64,000 nt of DNA from PALSA-612 sp963711315 (GCA_963711315.1 CAVQDQ010000002.1:124001-188000); one strand, 5' to 3'. Counted from the stretch's first letter, positions 27,989 through 37,378 are shown. Notes: generated by a model not told the origin, from the letters alone. A program made the numbers and translations.

Positions 27989-28003
27989 CCTCAGCACGCG
28001 CCC

Positions 28004-28663
28004 ATGCAACTCGACGTCTTCACCCTCGTTCCGTCCGCCTTCGCGTGGCTCACCGAACGCCGCCCGGTGGCGGCCGTGCTCGGGAGCGGACTGGACTTGC
28101 GGCTTCTCAACTACCGGGACTTCACGCCGCTCAAGAGCGCCCAGGTGGACGACGAGCCATACGGCGGCGGCGCGGGCATGGTGCTTCGTGTGGACGTCGT
28201 CGCGGCGGCGCTCGACGCCGTCTACGGTGGCGTTCCCGAGCACCGCGTCGTGGCGCTGTCCCCTCAGGGGCGGCAGCTCGACCAGGCGGTCGTCGAGGAG
28301 CTCGCGAGAGAAGAGCGGCTGACACTGATGTCGGCACGCTTCGAAGGGTTCGACGAGCGCATCGTGCAGCACCTGTGCTCGGACGCCATCTCCATCGGCC
28401 CGTACATCCTCTCCGGCGGTGAGCTGCCGGCGATGGTGGTCGTCGATGCCGTCTCGCGTCTCCTGCCGGGCGCGCTCGGCGACGAGGAGTCGGGGCGCAT
28501 CGAGAGCTTCTCGGCCGAGCTCGACGGCGGCCTCGAGTATCCGCAGTACACGAGACCCGCGGAGTTCCGCGGCTGGCATGTGCCCGAGGTCCTCCTTTCC
28601 GGCGACCACGCTCGGATCGACGAGTGGCGCCGGGCGGAGAGCCGGGCGCGGAGCGCGGCTTGA
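28004..28663 (+). CDS. trmD: tRNA (guanine-N1-)-methyltransferase TrmD
   Basis: 219 residues. It makes m1G37, protecting reading frame on tRNAs. It has the trefoil-knot SPOUT motifs: PYGGGAGMVLR (residues 52-62), EGFDERI near residue 110, and SIGPYILSGGELPAM, where most homologs read GDY rather than GPY. RHIGxxP-like residues are in FRGWHVPEVLLSGDHARI. ATG start 15 bases after rimM. Confidence 0.95.
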   Translation: MQLDVFTLVPSAFAWLTERRPVAAVLGSGLDLRLLNYRDFTPLKSAQVDDEPYGGGAGMVLRVDVVAAALDAVYGGVPEHRVVALSPQGRQLDQAVVEELAREERLTLMSARFEGFDERIVQHLCSDAISIGPYILSGGELPAMVVVDAVSRLLPGALGDEESGRIESFSAELDGGLEYPQYTRPAEFRGWHVPEVLLSGDHARIDEWRRAESRARSAA

Positions 28664-29502
28664 CCGAGCACCGCCCACCCTCAGACTTCGAGCCGATCCG
28701 CTGGGAGGACGAGGACGCGCTCTTCGGCGAGCCCGCCGGAGACGGGCACTCGGACGATGACCCGTGGCTGCACGATTTCCGCCCGACCGAGAGTGAGGAA
28801 GAGCGCATCGAGCGGGAGCGCCGGGAGCGCGCGCGGCACTCGCGCAACCCTGTCGTCCGCGCCACTGCCGGGCTACCCCGCGGTATCAGGATCACCATCG
28901 ACTGGGCGGTGACGATCATCGGCGCCATCGCCATCGTGCTGGCGATCAAGGCCTGGGTCGTGAACCCGTACCGGATCCCCTCCTCGTCGATGGAGCCGAC
29001 GCTGCACTGCGCGCGCCCGGGCTCTGGTTGCGAGTCGCGGTTTTCCGATCGCGTGCTTGCGAACCGCTTCATCTACCACCTGCGCGACCCCGCGCGCGGC
29101 GACATCATCGTCTTCAAGACGCCGAAGGCGGCCGAGGCGAAGTGCGGCGCGGGCGGCACGTTCGTGAAGCGGCTCGTCGGGTTGCCCGGCGAGACGTGGG
29201 AGGAGCGAGACGGCGTCGTGTACATCGACGGCAAGCGGCTGGTCGAGCCCTACGTGCGCGGCGACCGCCGCGACGCGAACACGTACGGCCCACGCAAGAT
29301 CCCCGAAGGGCGGTACTTCTTCATGGGCGACAACCGAGTGCAGTCGTGCGACTCGCGCGAGTGGGGGGCCGTCCCGAGGAACAACATCATCGGCGAAGTG
29401 TTCTTCGTGTACTGGCCGCCGATGCGGATCGGCTTCCGCGCTGCCCTGGTCCTCCTCGGCTTCGTGCTGATCCTGCCGCTGACACGGTTGCGCTTCCGCT
29501 AG
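28660..29502 (+). CDS. lepB: Signal peptidase I
   Basis: About 280 residues. A long acidic/charged cytoplasmic N-terminus (EEERIERERRERARHS) precedes one membrane helix (WAVTIIGAIAIVLAIKAWVV). The catalytic Ser is in IPSSSMEPTL and the Lys in FVKRLVGLPGE; GDNRVQSCDSREWGAV is box E. A second hydrophobic helix lies at the C-terminus. TTG at 28660 overlaps the trmD stop (TTGA); GTG 28624 is the alternative. Confidence 0.93.
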   Translation: MTEHRPPSDFEPIRWEDEDALFGEPAGDGHSDDDPWLHDFRPTESEEERIERERRERARHSRNPVVRATAGLPRGIRITIDWAVTIIGAIAIVLAIKAWVVNPYRIPSSSMEPTLHCARPGSGCESRFSDRVLANRFIYHLRDPARGDIIVFKTPKAAEAKCGAGGTFVKRLVGLPGETWEERDGVVYIDGKRLVEPYVRGDRRDANTYGPRKIPEGRYFFMGDNRVQSCDSREWGAVPRNNIIGEVFFVYWPPMRIGFRAALVLLGFVLILPLTRLRFR

Positions 29503-29536
29503 CATTGCCCCTCGGCCCTCGCGGCCGGTTTTTCCT

Positions 29537-30090
29537 ATGAGCAAGGTGATCCAGGCACTCGAGCAGCGTCAGCTGCGCAAGGACCTGCCGCAGTTCAAGG
29601 CGGGCGACACCGTGAAGGTGCACTTCCGCGTGATCGAGGGCTCGCGCTCACGCATTCAGGTCTTCGAGGGCACCGTCATCAAACGGCAGGGCGCAGGTGT
29701 TCGGGAGACGTTCACGGTGCGCAAGCAGTCGTTCGGCGTGGGTGTCGAGCGGACGTTCCCGATCCACTCGCCGAAGATCGAGCGGATCGAGGTCATGCAG
29801 ATCGGTGACGTCAATCGCGCGAAGCTCTATTACTTGCGGAAGAAAGTGGGAAAGAAGGCGCGCGTCCGTGCCAAGCAGTACGGTGGCCCCGTATTCTCGA
29901 CCGATGCCCCAGCCGCCGACGAGGAGGCCGAGGAGCTCAGGAAGGCGACGAGGCCGCCGAGAGCGATGAGCCAGACGATGACATCGACATCGAGCCCACA
30001 GCCGAAGCCGAGCTCGAGCCCGGTGACGAGCAGCCAGAGCCGGCCGACGAAGAGCCCGCCTCCGAAGAGGACGGGGAGAAGGCTTCTTAG
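29537..30090 (+). CDS. rplS: 50S ribosomal protein L19 with acidic C-terminal tail (frame break in tail)
   Basis: The first 115 residues are standard L19 (FKAGDTVKVHFRVIEGSR, GVGVERTFPIHSPKIERIEV, KLYYLRKKVGKKARV). After 29930 the sequence fits an acidic extension (EEAEEL then EGDEAAESDEPDDDIDIEP ... EEDGEKAS) only if one base missing near 29938 is restored. It then ends at TAG 30088-30090, about 184 residues. Without that correction the frame runs through into RNase HII. Acidic tails on L19 occur in some Actinobacteria (recalled). Confidence 0.9.
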
Positions 30091-30703
30091 CTTCGACCGC
30101 CGCCTCGGCGTCCGCTACGTGGCGGGCGCGGACGAGGCGGGGCGTGGATCTCTCGCAGGGCCGCTGGTCGTGGCCGGCGTGCTGCTCGATTACGGGACGC
30201 TCCGCGATCACCGCGTCCGCCCGCTCGCGTATCTCAACGACTCCAAGGAGCTCGACCTCGCGCGCCGCGAGGAGTTGTTTCGTGCCGTCGTCGCGTGTGC
30301 CGAGCGCGTCTCGATCCGGGTCGTGACGCACGCCGAGATCGATCGCGCAGGCCTGCACGCGTCGAATCTCGCGAGCCTCCGACACGTGCTGCACGCGTTG
30401 TCCCCTCCAGCCGAGGTCTGTCTCGTCGACGGCTTCCGGCTCGGCAAGAAGGCGCCCGAACATCTCTCCTTGGTCGGCGGTGACGGCCGCAGCGCCGCCA
30501 TCGCCGCGGCTTCGATCGTTGCCAAGGTCGTCCGCGATCGGGTCATGCGCCGCCTCGACGCGCTCTTTCCGCAGTACGGCTTCTCGTCCCACGTCGGCTA
30601 CATCACGCCGGGTCACTCGGCGCGCGTCCGCGAGCACGGGCCGTCCCTGATCCACAGGCGGTCCTTTGCGGCGCTCTGCTACCAGGAATCCGACGCGGCG
30701 TAG
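30083..30703 (+). CDS. rnhB: Ribonuclease HII
   Basis: Removes RNA primers and ribonucleotides from DNA. The catalytic Asp-Glu pair is in GADEAGRGSLAGPLVVA. Further motifs are LNDSKEL, VDGFRLGKK and AAASIVAKVVRDR, with Asp in RRLDALFPQYGFSSHVGY. No usual start codon lies between the acidic-tail stop of L19 and the conserved part, so the start is unresolved; the coordinate marks where the family-like sequence begins. It continues in frame with L19 as read, but a true L19-RNase HII fusion is unlikely. Confidence 0.88.
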   Translation, partial: LLSFDRRLGVRYVAGADEAGRGSLAGPLVVAGVLLDYGTLRDHRVRPLAYLNDSKELDLARREELFRAVVACAERVSIRVVTHAEIDRAGLHASNLASLRHVLHALSPPAEVCLVDGFRLGKKAPEHLSLVGGDGRSAAIAAASIVAKVVRDRVMRRLDALFPQYGFSSHVGYITPGHSARVREHGPSLIHRRSFAALCYQESDAA

Positions 30704-31040
30704 CACTCGCGCCGTCGGGCGCAGGGCCGAGTGGCGTGCCGTCGTCCACTACAGCCTGCGGGGCTACCGCGTGCTCGGCCGCAACGTCTACGCCGGGCGT
30801 TACGAGGTCGACCTCATCGTGCGGCGCGGTCGCCGGCTCGTGTTCTGCGAGGTGAAGTCGAAGACCGGCGAGCGGCACGGTGATCCATTGGAGATGGTCG
30901 GCCCGGAGAAGATGGCGCGTTTGCAACAGGCTGCCACGACGTGGCTAGCACAGCATCGGGAGCTCGACTCGCTGGAGATGTCGTTCGAGGTCGTCGCCGT
31001 CCGTGGCAGACGGCTCGAGCGTGTAGTGATCGCGCTTTGA
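30666..31040 (+). CDS. yraN: UPF0102 / YraN-family endonuclease-like protein
   Basis: About 124 residues with a restriction-endonuclease-like fold: GYRVLGRNVYAGRYEVDLIVRR followed by LVFCEVKSKTGER, giving the E-x(n)-D-x(n)-E-x-K core. The TTG start at 30666 overlaps rnhB; a later start is possible. The rnhB-yraN-comM-dprA order is widespread, here interrupted by htpX, a methyltransferase and lemA. Confidence 0.88.
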   Translation: MRRSATRNPTRRSTRAVGRRAEWRAVVHYSLRGYRVLGRNVYAGRYEVDLIVRRGRRLVFCEVKSKTGERHGDPLEMVGPEKMARLQQAATTWLAQHRELDSLEMSFEVVAVRGRRLERVVIAL

Positions 31041-31203
31041 CGCCCCGCGCGGCGGCTACACTCCGGCGTGCCGAGGGGCACTATCCCCCAACGGGCGCAC
31101 TCGTCAGAACGGCCGTGAGGCCCGGGTGTGTCGGCCTTCCAGGGCGGGAGAAACCTTCGGCTGTTCGTATCCTGTTACGTACAGTCGAAAGGAGCCCCAC
31201 CAA

Positions 31204-32082
31204 ATGAACGTCACTCAGGCAAGCTGGACGAGCAAGGCCAGGACCTGGCTACTGCTCGCTGCCCTCACCGCGCTCTTCATCGGCATCGGCTTCCTGCTCG
31301 GCGGCGCGTTTATCTGGCTCTTCGTGGCGTTCTCCATCTTCATGAACGTCGCCGCGTACTTCTGGTCCGACAAGTTCGCGATCCGAGCCTCCGGCGCGAA
31401 ACCGGTCTCCGAGGAGGAGGCTCCCGAGCTGCACAAGATCGTGAACGAGCTGGCGGAGCTGTACCAGGTGCCGAAGCCGCGCGTCTACATGATCCCGTCC
31501 GAGCAGCCGAACGCCTTCGCGACCGGCCGCAACCCGCAGCACGCCGCCGTCGCGGTGACGCAGGGGCTGCTCCAGCACATGCCCTACGAGCAGGTGCGGG
31601 CGGTCATGGCGCACGAGTTCGGGCACATCAAGAACCGCGACATCCTCGTGTCCTCGATCGCGGCGATGATCGCGGGCGCCGTCTCGGCGATCGGCAACAT
31701 CTTCTTCTTCACGGCGATGTTCGGCGGAGACGACGACGAGAGCCCACTCGGCGCTCTCGGGGCGATCGTGCTGATGATCATCGGGCCGCTTGCCGCTGCA
31801 TTGCTGCAGCTCGGCGTCTCGCGGCAGCGGGAGTACCTCGCCGACGCCACGGCGGCGCGCATGCTCCGCGAGGGGCGGCCGCTGGCCGATGCGCTGGAGA
31901 CCCTCGAGTCCGCCCGCCACCAGGTGCCGATGCAGGTGAACCCGGCGACGGAGACGCTCTACATCGTCAACCCGTTGTCGGGCAAGGGCGTGGCGGGGCT
32001 GTTCTCGACGCACCCGCCGATCGAAGACCGTGTCAGGCGGCTCCGCGAGTACGACCGCGCCGCCGGTATCCACTACGGCTAA
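31204..32082 (+). CDS. htpX: Membrane zinc protease HtpX (copy 1)
   Basis: 292 residues. Two N-terminal membrane helices (TWLLLAALTALFIGIGFLLGG, IWLFVAFSIFMNVAAYFW), the zinc motif HEFGH in MAHEFGHIKNRD, two later helices, and the third ligand in EYLADATAARM. It degrades damaged membrane proteins. The ATG at 31204 has a GAAAGGAG ribosome site. A second HtpX is at 33272-34177. Confidence 0.94.
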   Translation: MNVTQASWTSKARTWLLLAALTALFIGIGFLLGGAFIWLFVAFSIFMNVAAYFWSDKFAIRASGAKPVSEEEAPELHKIVNELAELYQVPKPRVYMIPSEQPNAFATGRNPQHAAVAVTQGLLQHMPYEQVRAVMAHEFGHIKNRDILVSSIAAMIAGAVSAIGNIFFFTAMFGGDDDESPLGALGAIVLMIIGPLAAALLQLGVSRQREYLADATAARMLREGRPLADALETLESARHQVPMQVNPATETLYIVNPLSGKGVAGLFSTHPPIEDRVRRLREYDRAAGIHYG

Positions 32083-32121
32083 GACCTAGGAACTGCGCAG
32101 GCGCCGCCGAACGACATATCG

Positions 32122-33275
32122 GTGGCGCCGACGCAGGACGCTCTCTACGCCGGCCTGGACCTCGAGCTCTCGTGGTCCGAGCGGGAGCTGCCCGAGCGCG
32201 AGCGTACGAAGCACGTCCATCGCCTCCATCCGTATCTCGGGAAGTTCATCCCGCAGCTCGTGGAGGCGCTGCTGGGGCGGTACGTCCGGGCCGGTGGGAC
32301 CGTGCTCGACCCGTTCGCGGGCTCGGGAACGACGCTCGTGCAGTCTCTCGAAAGCGGCCGCAGCGCCGTCGGAGGCGACATCGCCGCGTTCAACTGCCTG
32401 CTCATGCGGGTCAAGACCGCGCGCTACAACGAGTTCACGCTCGAGAAGGAACTCCGCGACGCCTGCGCGCGCCTAGAACAGACATGTCTAGGTGCCAGAG
32501 TGCGACCCAGTGCCAGAGCGCCAGTGCCAGTCTCAGTGACTGTCCCTCGTATGTCGCGGACTGGTTCGCGCCGCGGGCTGCGGCCGAGCTCCTGTACTGG
32601 CGCGAGATGGCGTCCGACTACGAGCACGTCGACGTGCTGCGCGTCGTCCTGGCCCGGGCGGCACGCTCCGCGAGACTGACGACGCACTTCGACCTCGACT
32701 TCCCGCGCGCGCCTCAGCGGGGGCCGTACTGGTGCCACAAGCACAAGCGGGAGTGCCGACCGGTCGACCGCGCAGAGCATTTCCTGCGCCGCTACGCCCT
32801 CGACACCCTCAGACGCATCAAGGAGTTCGCGCGCGTGCGATCGCGTGGGAGGGAAGCCGCGGTGCTACACGGGGACGCCCGCGAACTGGAGTGGGGCGGA
32901 GATTTCGACGCCGTCCTGACGTCGCCACCGTACCCAGGTCTCATCGACTACCACGAGCAGCATCGGTACGCGTACGAGCTGCTTGGGCTGGACGACCGTC
33001 GCGAGCGAGAGGTCGGCGCCGCCGCCTCGGGCACGAGCCGCCCCGCGCTCGACGCCTATGTCGCCGGCATCGCCGAGTCGCTCGCGAGAGCAGCCGACGC
33101 GCTGCGACCCGGAGCGCCGGTGCTAGTCGTCGTCAACGACCGGCGCGATCTTTACCCCGAGCTGCTCGAACGCGCCGGGCTGCGCCTGGAGGACCGACTG
33201 CGTCGCCACGTGAACCGCCGTACCGGGCGACGGGCGGGCGAGTACTTCGAGGACGTGCTCGTCGCGCGTCGCTAG
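32122..33275 (+). CDS. DNA methyltransferase, N-6/N-4 amino type, interrupted by a repeat
   Basis: The N-terminal half has HPYLGKFIPQLV and the SAM-binding DPFAGSGTTLVQ (motif I). The C-terminal half has YWREMASDYEHVDVLRVVLARAARSARLTTHFDLDFP, a Cys/His patch (YWCHKHKRECRP), the catalytic TSPPYPGLIDY (motif IV) and LVVVNDRRD. The halves lie in different frames. The junction coincides with a dispersed palindromic repeat (32489-32545), suggesting it was inserted into the linker. Whether the gene is dead or merely misread here is open. GTG start 40 bases after htpX. No cognate restriction gene is seen. Confidence 0.82.
32489..32545. repeat. REP-like palindrome, degenerate copy 2, inside methyltransferase gene
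   Basis: Reverse orientation relative to 17832-17868. The two share GGTGCCAGA, GACCCAG and AGTCTCAGTGACTGTCCCT in the same order, but here two insertions separate the blocks and TGCCAG occurs three times. It falls exactly where the methyltransferase frame changes. Confidence 0.65.
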
Positions 33276-34177
33276 GCGGGCGCGAGTCTGAAGCCGCCGG
33301 CCTCCTCGAGGGCAGCGATGCGCTTCTCGAGGGGCGGGTGCGTCGAGAACAGGCCGCTCAGGCTCGCGCGGGGACCGCTGGCTTGTCGCAGCGGGCTCTC
33401 GATATACATGTGGGCGGTGGCGCGCGAGGCGTTACGCGTCTCGCGCTGGTCGAGCTGAAGCTCGCGCAACGCGAGCGCCATGGCCTCGGCGTCGTTCGTG
33501 ATCTCGGCGGCGGACGCATCCGCCAGGTACTCGCGGCGCCGCGACACCGCGAGCTGGATGACGACGCCCGCGATTGGCGCGAGCAGCAGTGCGCCGAACG
33601 CGACGATCGTGATGATCGGGTTCGAGCCGCGCTTGCCGCCGCCGTAGAACGCCATGCGGAGCAGGATGTCGGCGAGCAGTGCGATCACGCCCACGAGTAG
33701 CGCGACGAGGGTCATCAGGCGGACGTCGCGGTTCCGGATGTGCGAGACCTCGTGGGCGAGCACCGCCTCCAGCTCGCGCTCGTCCATCAACTCCACGAGC
33801 CCGGTCGTCACGGCCACGAAGGCGTGCTTGGGGCTGCGGCCGGCCGCGAACGCATTGGGCGCATCGTCCTGGATCAGCCGCAGCTCGGGTGTCTGCTCCA
33901 ACCCGGCGCCGATGGACACGTTCTCGAGCAGGCGGTAGAGGTACGGGTTGTCCCTCTTCTCGATCTTCTGCGCGCCTGTGATGCCTGCGACCATGCGGTC
34001 GGCCGCGAACCAGGAGATGAGCGCATAGGCGAAGCCGCCGATGGCGACGAACGTGAGGATCGTAGGGTCGAAGACGAAGGAGAGCAGCAGACCGAGCCCG
34101 ATCACGAGGAGGGCGAAGAGGAACAGCAGCCAGATCGTGCGCCAGCGGTTGGCGCGAATCTGCTGCTGGAGGGTCAT
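33272..34177 (-). CDS. htpX: Membrane zinc protease HtpX (copy 2)
   Basis: About 301 residues. Helices near residues 15-55 are followed by HEVSH in AVLAHEVSHIRNRDVRLM, two further helices and EYLADASAAEI. The ATG at 34175-34177 overlaps the lemA stop (ATGA), so lemA-htpX are coupled, a known pairing. It is only distantly similar to copy 1 and ends four bases into the methyltransferase stop on the other strand. Confidence 0.93.
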   Translation of the reverse strand: MTLQQQIRANRWRTIWLLFLFALLVIGLGLLLSFVFDPTILTFVAIGGFAYALISWFAADRMVAGITGAQKIEKRDNPYLYRLLENVSIGAGLEQTPELRLIQDDAPNAFAAGRSPKHAFVAVTTGLVELMDERELEAVLAHEVSHIRNRDVRLMTLVALLVGVIALLADILLRMAFYGGGKRGSNPIITIVAFGALLLAPIAGVVIQLAVSRRREYLADASAAEITNDAEAMALALRELQLDQRETRNASRATAHMYIESPLRQASGPRASLSGLFSTHPPLEKRIAALEEAGGFRLAPA

Positions 34178-34737
34178 CAGTTGCCGAACGCGACGCTGAC
34201 CGGAGCGTCCGCGTCCTCGCCGGCCTCGAAGAACTCGCGTGGCCGGAAGCGGAACGGGCGTGCGACGAGCAGCGTCGGGAACGTCTGCTGGCGCGTGTTG
34301 TAGCGCAGCACGGTCGCGTTGTAGTAGCGGCGCGCGGCGGCGATCTTGTCCTCGGTGTCCGTCAGCTCCTCCTGGAGTTGCATGAAGTTCTCGGAGGCGC
34401 GGAGCTGCGGGTATGCCTCCGCGACAGCGAACAGCCGGCCGAGCGCCGCTCCCAGCAGGTCGTTCGCTTCGGCTGCCTGTTGCGGCCCGGAGGCGCTCAT
34501 CACGGCGGCCCGCGCCCGCGTCACCTCTTCGAACACCTCGCGTTCGTGCGCTGCGTAGCCTTTGACTGCTTCGACGAGGTTCGGGATCAGGTCCGCGCGC
34601 CGGCGCAGCTGCACATCGATGTTCGCCCAGCCCGTCTCCGCCTCGTTGCGGACTCGGATGAGGCTGTTGTAGGCGTAGACAACCCACAGGCCGAGCACTA
34701 CCAGGACTGCAAGGAGCACGATCAGCCCGACGGACAC
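34177..34737 (-). CDS. lemA: LemA-family membrane protein
   Basis: 186 residues: an N-terminal membrane helix (IVLLAVLVVLGLWVVYAY) and a long four-helix cytoplasmic or external domain with the LemA core (YNSLIRVRNEAETGWANIDVQLRRRADLIPNLVEAVKGYAAHE). GTG start. Overlaps htpX. Function is unknown; pairing with HtpX suggests membrane protein quality control. Confidence 0.93.
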   Translation of the reverse strand: MSVGLIVLLAVLVVLGLWVVYAYNSLIRVRNEAETGWANIDVQLRRRADLIPNLVEAVKGYAAHEREVFEEVTRARAAVMSASGPQQAAEANDLLGAALGRLFAVAEAYPQLRASENFMQLQEELTDTEDKIAAARRYYNATVLRYNTRQQTFPTLLVARPFRFRPREFFEAGEDADAPVSVAFGN

Positions 34738-34813
34738 GCGTGCAGCCTAACGCGCGTAAATCGGCGCAGAGCTGTCACCAACGGGCGTGAGGCTCGCCGC
34801 TAGGGTCGACCGT

Positions 34814-36271
34814 GTGCTTGCGCGCACGGTCACCCACGCTCTAGTCGGTCTCGATGCGCGCCGGGTGGAGGTGGAGGCGAACGTGGAGAGCGGTCTGCCC
34901 GGGTTCACGATCGTCGGCCTCGCCGACCGTGCGTGCCAGGAGGCGAAGCATCGCGTGCGCTCGAGCGTGGCCGCGGCAGGTCTCGAATGGCCGAGGCACC
35001 GGATCACCGTGAACCTCGCGCCGGCGGGACTGCGAAAGGAAGGATCTGGCTTCGACCTGCCGATCGCGCTGGCGGTGCTGGCGGCGTCGCATCAGATCCC
35101 GCGAGAGCGCCTGCGGGGGCATGCCGCCGTCGGCGAGCTCGCACTCGACGGCCGCGTCCGTCCCGTAGGCGGCGTGCTCGCAGCTGCGGAGGGTGCACGC
35201 AAGGGCGGGCTCGAGCGGCTGCTCTGCGCCGCCCGCTCGGCTGCCGAGGCCGCTCTCGCCGGCATCGAGCCCGTGCCGCTCCGGCATCTCGCCGAGGCTG
35301 CGGCCTATCTTCGCGGGGAAAGCGAGCCGCCTCCGTTCGAGCCGTCGAACGGAGTCTCGCCTGCCGTCTCCCATCCGGATCTCGAGGACGTCCGTGGGCA
35401 GGAGCGTGGCCGGCGCGCGCTCGAGATCGCGGCCGCCGGAAGTCACAACCTCCTGCTGGCAGGCCCGCCTGGCACGGGAAAGACGATGCTCGCGCGTCGG
35501 CTGCCCGGCGTCCTGCCCGCTCTCGCGCCGGATGACGCGCTCGAGGTCACGCGCATCCACTCGGTGGCCGGACTGCTCCTTCCCGGTCGCCCGCTGATCG
35601 TCTCGCCGCCTTTCCGGGCACCGCACCACAGTGCCTCTGTGGCAGCCATCGTCGGGGGCGGACCAGGCCCTCGTCCAGGTGAGGCGAGCCTCGCGCATCG
35701 CGGCGTCCTGCTTCTGGACGAGATGCCCGAGTTCGTGCGACCCGCCCTCGAGGCATTGCGCCAGCCGCTCGAAGACGGGATCGTGAGCATCGCCCGCGCG
35801 CAGGGCATGGCGCTGTTTCCGGCCCGATTTCAGCTCCTGGCGACGATGAACCTCTGTCCGTGTGGAGGCAGGGGCGATCCGGCGGTGGAGTGCTCATGCT
35901 CCGGCCAGCGCCTCGCCGCCTTTCGCGACAAGCTTTCGCGCGCCCTGCTCGACCGGTTCGACCTCGTCGTCACGGTGCCGCGGCCGCGCGCGCAGGAGCT
36001 CGCCGCTCCTCCGGCCGAACGCTCCGTGGCCGTCGCCGCGCGGGTGGCGCCCGCGCGCGATCTGCTTCGGGTGTCGCCGCCACGCCGCACGGCGGCGGCC
36101 GACGAGCTGCTGACCCGTGCTGTCGAGCGCCTGCCGCTCTCCGGTCGGGGTCGCGCACGGGTGGCGCGTGTCGCGTCGTCGATCGCCGCGCTTGCAGGCG
36201 CCGGGGACGTGCTGCCAGAGCACGTCGCGGAGGCGCTCTCCTACCGCGTTCCGAGAGAGCTCGACGCGTGA
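34814..36271 (+). CDS. comM: ComM/YifB-type Mg-chelatase-like AAA+ helicase
   Basis: About 485 residues. An N-terminal Lon-like/ChlI domain (VESGLPGFTIVGLAD) precedes the AAA+ core: Walker A AGPPGTGKTMLARRLPG, the sensor-rich region RAPHHSASVAAIVGGG, GVLLLDEMPEF (Walker B) and a Cys patch NLCPCG. In naturally competent bacteria ComM drives branch migration during recombination of taken-up DNA. GTG 34814 gives the usual short N-terminus; GTG 34787 is the alternative. It overlaps dprA by four bases. Confidence 0.94.
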   Translation: MLARTVTHALVGLDARRVEVEANVESGLPGFTIVGLADRACQEAKHRVRSSVAAAGLEWPRHRITVNLAPAGLRKEGSGFDLPIALAVLAASHQIPRERLRGHAAVGELALDGRVRPVGGVLAAAEGARKGGLERLLCAARSAAEAALAGIEPVPLRHLAEAAAYLRGESEPPPFEPSNGVSPAVSHPDLEDVRGQERGRRALEIAAAGSHNLLLAGPPGTGKTMLARRLPGVLPALAPDDALEVTRIHSVAGLLLPGRPLIVSPPFRAPHHSASVAAIVGGGPGPRPGEASLAHRGVLLLDEMPEFVRPALEALRQPLEDGIVSIARAQGMALFPARFQLLATMNLCPCGGRGDPAVECSCSGQRLAAFRDKLSRALLDRFDLVVTVPRPRAQELAAPPAERSVAVAARVAPARDLLRVSPPRRTAAADELLTRAVERLPLSGRGRARVARVASSIAALAGAGDVLPEHVAEALSYRVPRELDA

Positions 36272-37257
36272 GCGAGCTCGCCGTTGCCGCGTTCGCGGCC
36301 GAGACCGGATCACACCTCGTGGCGGAGCCGCGATCGGCGCGGTTCGCGACGTTCGCACGTGAGTTCGACGAGCGCGCATACCTCGTCACCATCGAGGCAC
36401 AGGGCATCCGCTGGCTGGGCCGCTCCGAACCGGCCTTTCCTCGCAGCTTGGCCTCGATCTTCGATCCGCCCGTCGGGCTGTTCGTGCGCGGTGACGCAGA
36501 CGCCGCGTTGCTCGAACAGCCGACCGTCGCAGTCGTCGGTGCGCGGTCCTGCTCTCCGTACGGAGCGTCGGTGGCCAGGACGCTCGGTCGCGAGCTCGCC
36601 AGCGCAGGTCTCGTCGTGGTGAGCGGCCTGGCGCGCGGTGTCGACGGCGAGGCTCACCGGGGCGCGCTGGAGGCAGGCGGACCGACGATTGCCGTGCTCG
36701 GCTGCGGCGTGGACCGTGTCTACCCGGCCGCACACGCCGAGCTGGCCAGGCGTGTCGCGGACGGTGGGCTGATCGTGTCCGAGTACGCACCGGGCGTCGA
36801 GCCCGCCCCGTGGCGATTCCCGGCACGGAACCGCATCATCGCCGGCCTGGCCGCCGCCACCGTGGTGGTCGAGGCACGAGAGCGGAGCGGCGCACTCATC
36901 ACCGCCGACCTGGCGCTCGAGGAAGGTCGCGAGGTGTTCGCCGTCCCCGGTGAGATCACGTCCGCGCTCTCCGCGGGAACAAACGCGCTGCTACGGATCG
37001 GCGCGACAGCGCTGACGTCCTCGGGCGATGTGCTGGAGGCGTTCGGGATCGCGCCGGCTCGGGCCGCATCCGTCGAGCTTTCGCCGCCGGCAGAGCTCGT
37101 GCTGTCGCGGCTTCGGGACCACGCCGCCGCGCCAGACGAGCTGACGCGGCAGCTGGCCGTTCCGGCGGCGGAAGTCGCTAGTGCGCTCGCCGAGCTCGAG
37201 CTCGCGAGCCTCGTCGACGAACAGGCGGGTATCTATCGGCCTAGCGCAGCGACATAG
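36268..37257 (+). CDS. dprA: DNA processing protein DprA
   Basis: 329 residues. The Rossmann-like core has VAVVGARSCSPYGASVARTLG, VSGLARGVDGEAHRGAL, LGCGVDRVYP and PARNRIIAGLA. A C-terminal winged-helix-like domain (DELTRQLAVPAAEVASALAELEL) follows. It loads RecA on incoming single-stranded DNA. GTG start overlapping comM, so the pair forms a competence/recombination unit. Confidence 0.95.
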   Translation: MSELAVAAFAAETGSHLVAEPRSARFATFAREFDERAYLVTIEAQGIRWLGRSEPAFPRSLASIFDPPVGLFVRGDADAALLEQPTVAVVGARSCSPYGASVARTLGRELASAGLVVVSGLARGVDGEAHRGALEAGGPTIAVLGCGVDRVYPAAHAELARRVADGGLIVSEYAPGVEPAPWRFPARNRIIAGLAAATVVVEARERSGALITADLALEEGREVFAVPGEITSALSAGTNALLRIGATALTSSGDVLEAFGIAPARAASVELSPPAELVLSRLRDHAAAPDELTRQLAVPAAEVASALAELELASLVDEQAGIYRPSAAT

Positions 37258-37321
37258 GCTGTTCGGCAACGACGCCTCGGTGTCGCGGAGGGCGCCGGGC
37301 GCCTCATGGCGTGAGTGCGAT

Positions 37322-37344
37322 CCTCGGGCGCCGGGCGCCCGAGG
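37322..37344. terminator. Strong hairpin between convergent dprA and VOC genes
   Basis: A perfect 10-bp stem CCTCGGGCGC / GCGCCCGAGG has a 3-base loop in the convergent gap. There is no clear T-run. It could serve both strands. Confidence 0.5.
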
Positions 37345-37378
37345 CTGCACTCTTCGATCCTGGGCGCCTGCTCTGGGA

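Noticed and set aside
29537..30703. A genuine L19-RNase HII fusion protein
   Set aside because: A one-base correction gives an acidic L19 tail with its own stop, and the joined linker is low-complexity.
31128..32100. Long plus-strand frame overlapping htpX
   Set aside because: Shadow frame, Arg-rich; only its last third (after 32550) is real, as the methyltransferase C-terminal half.
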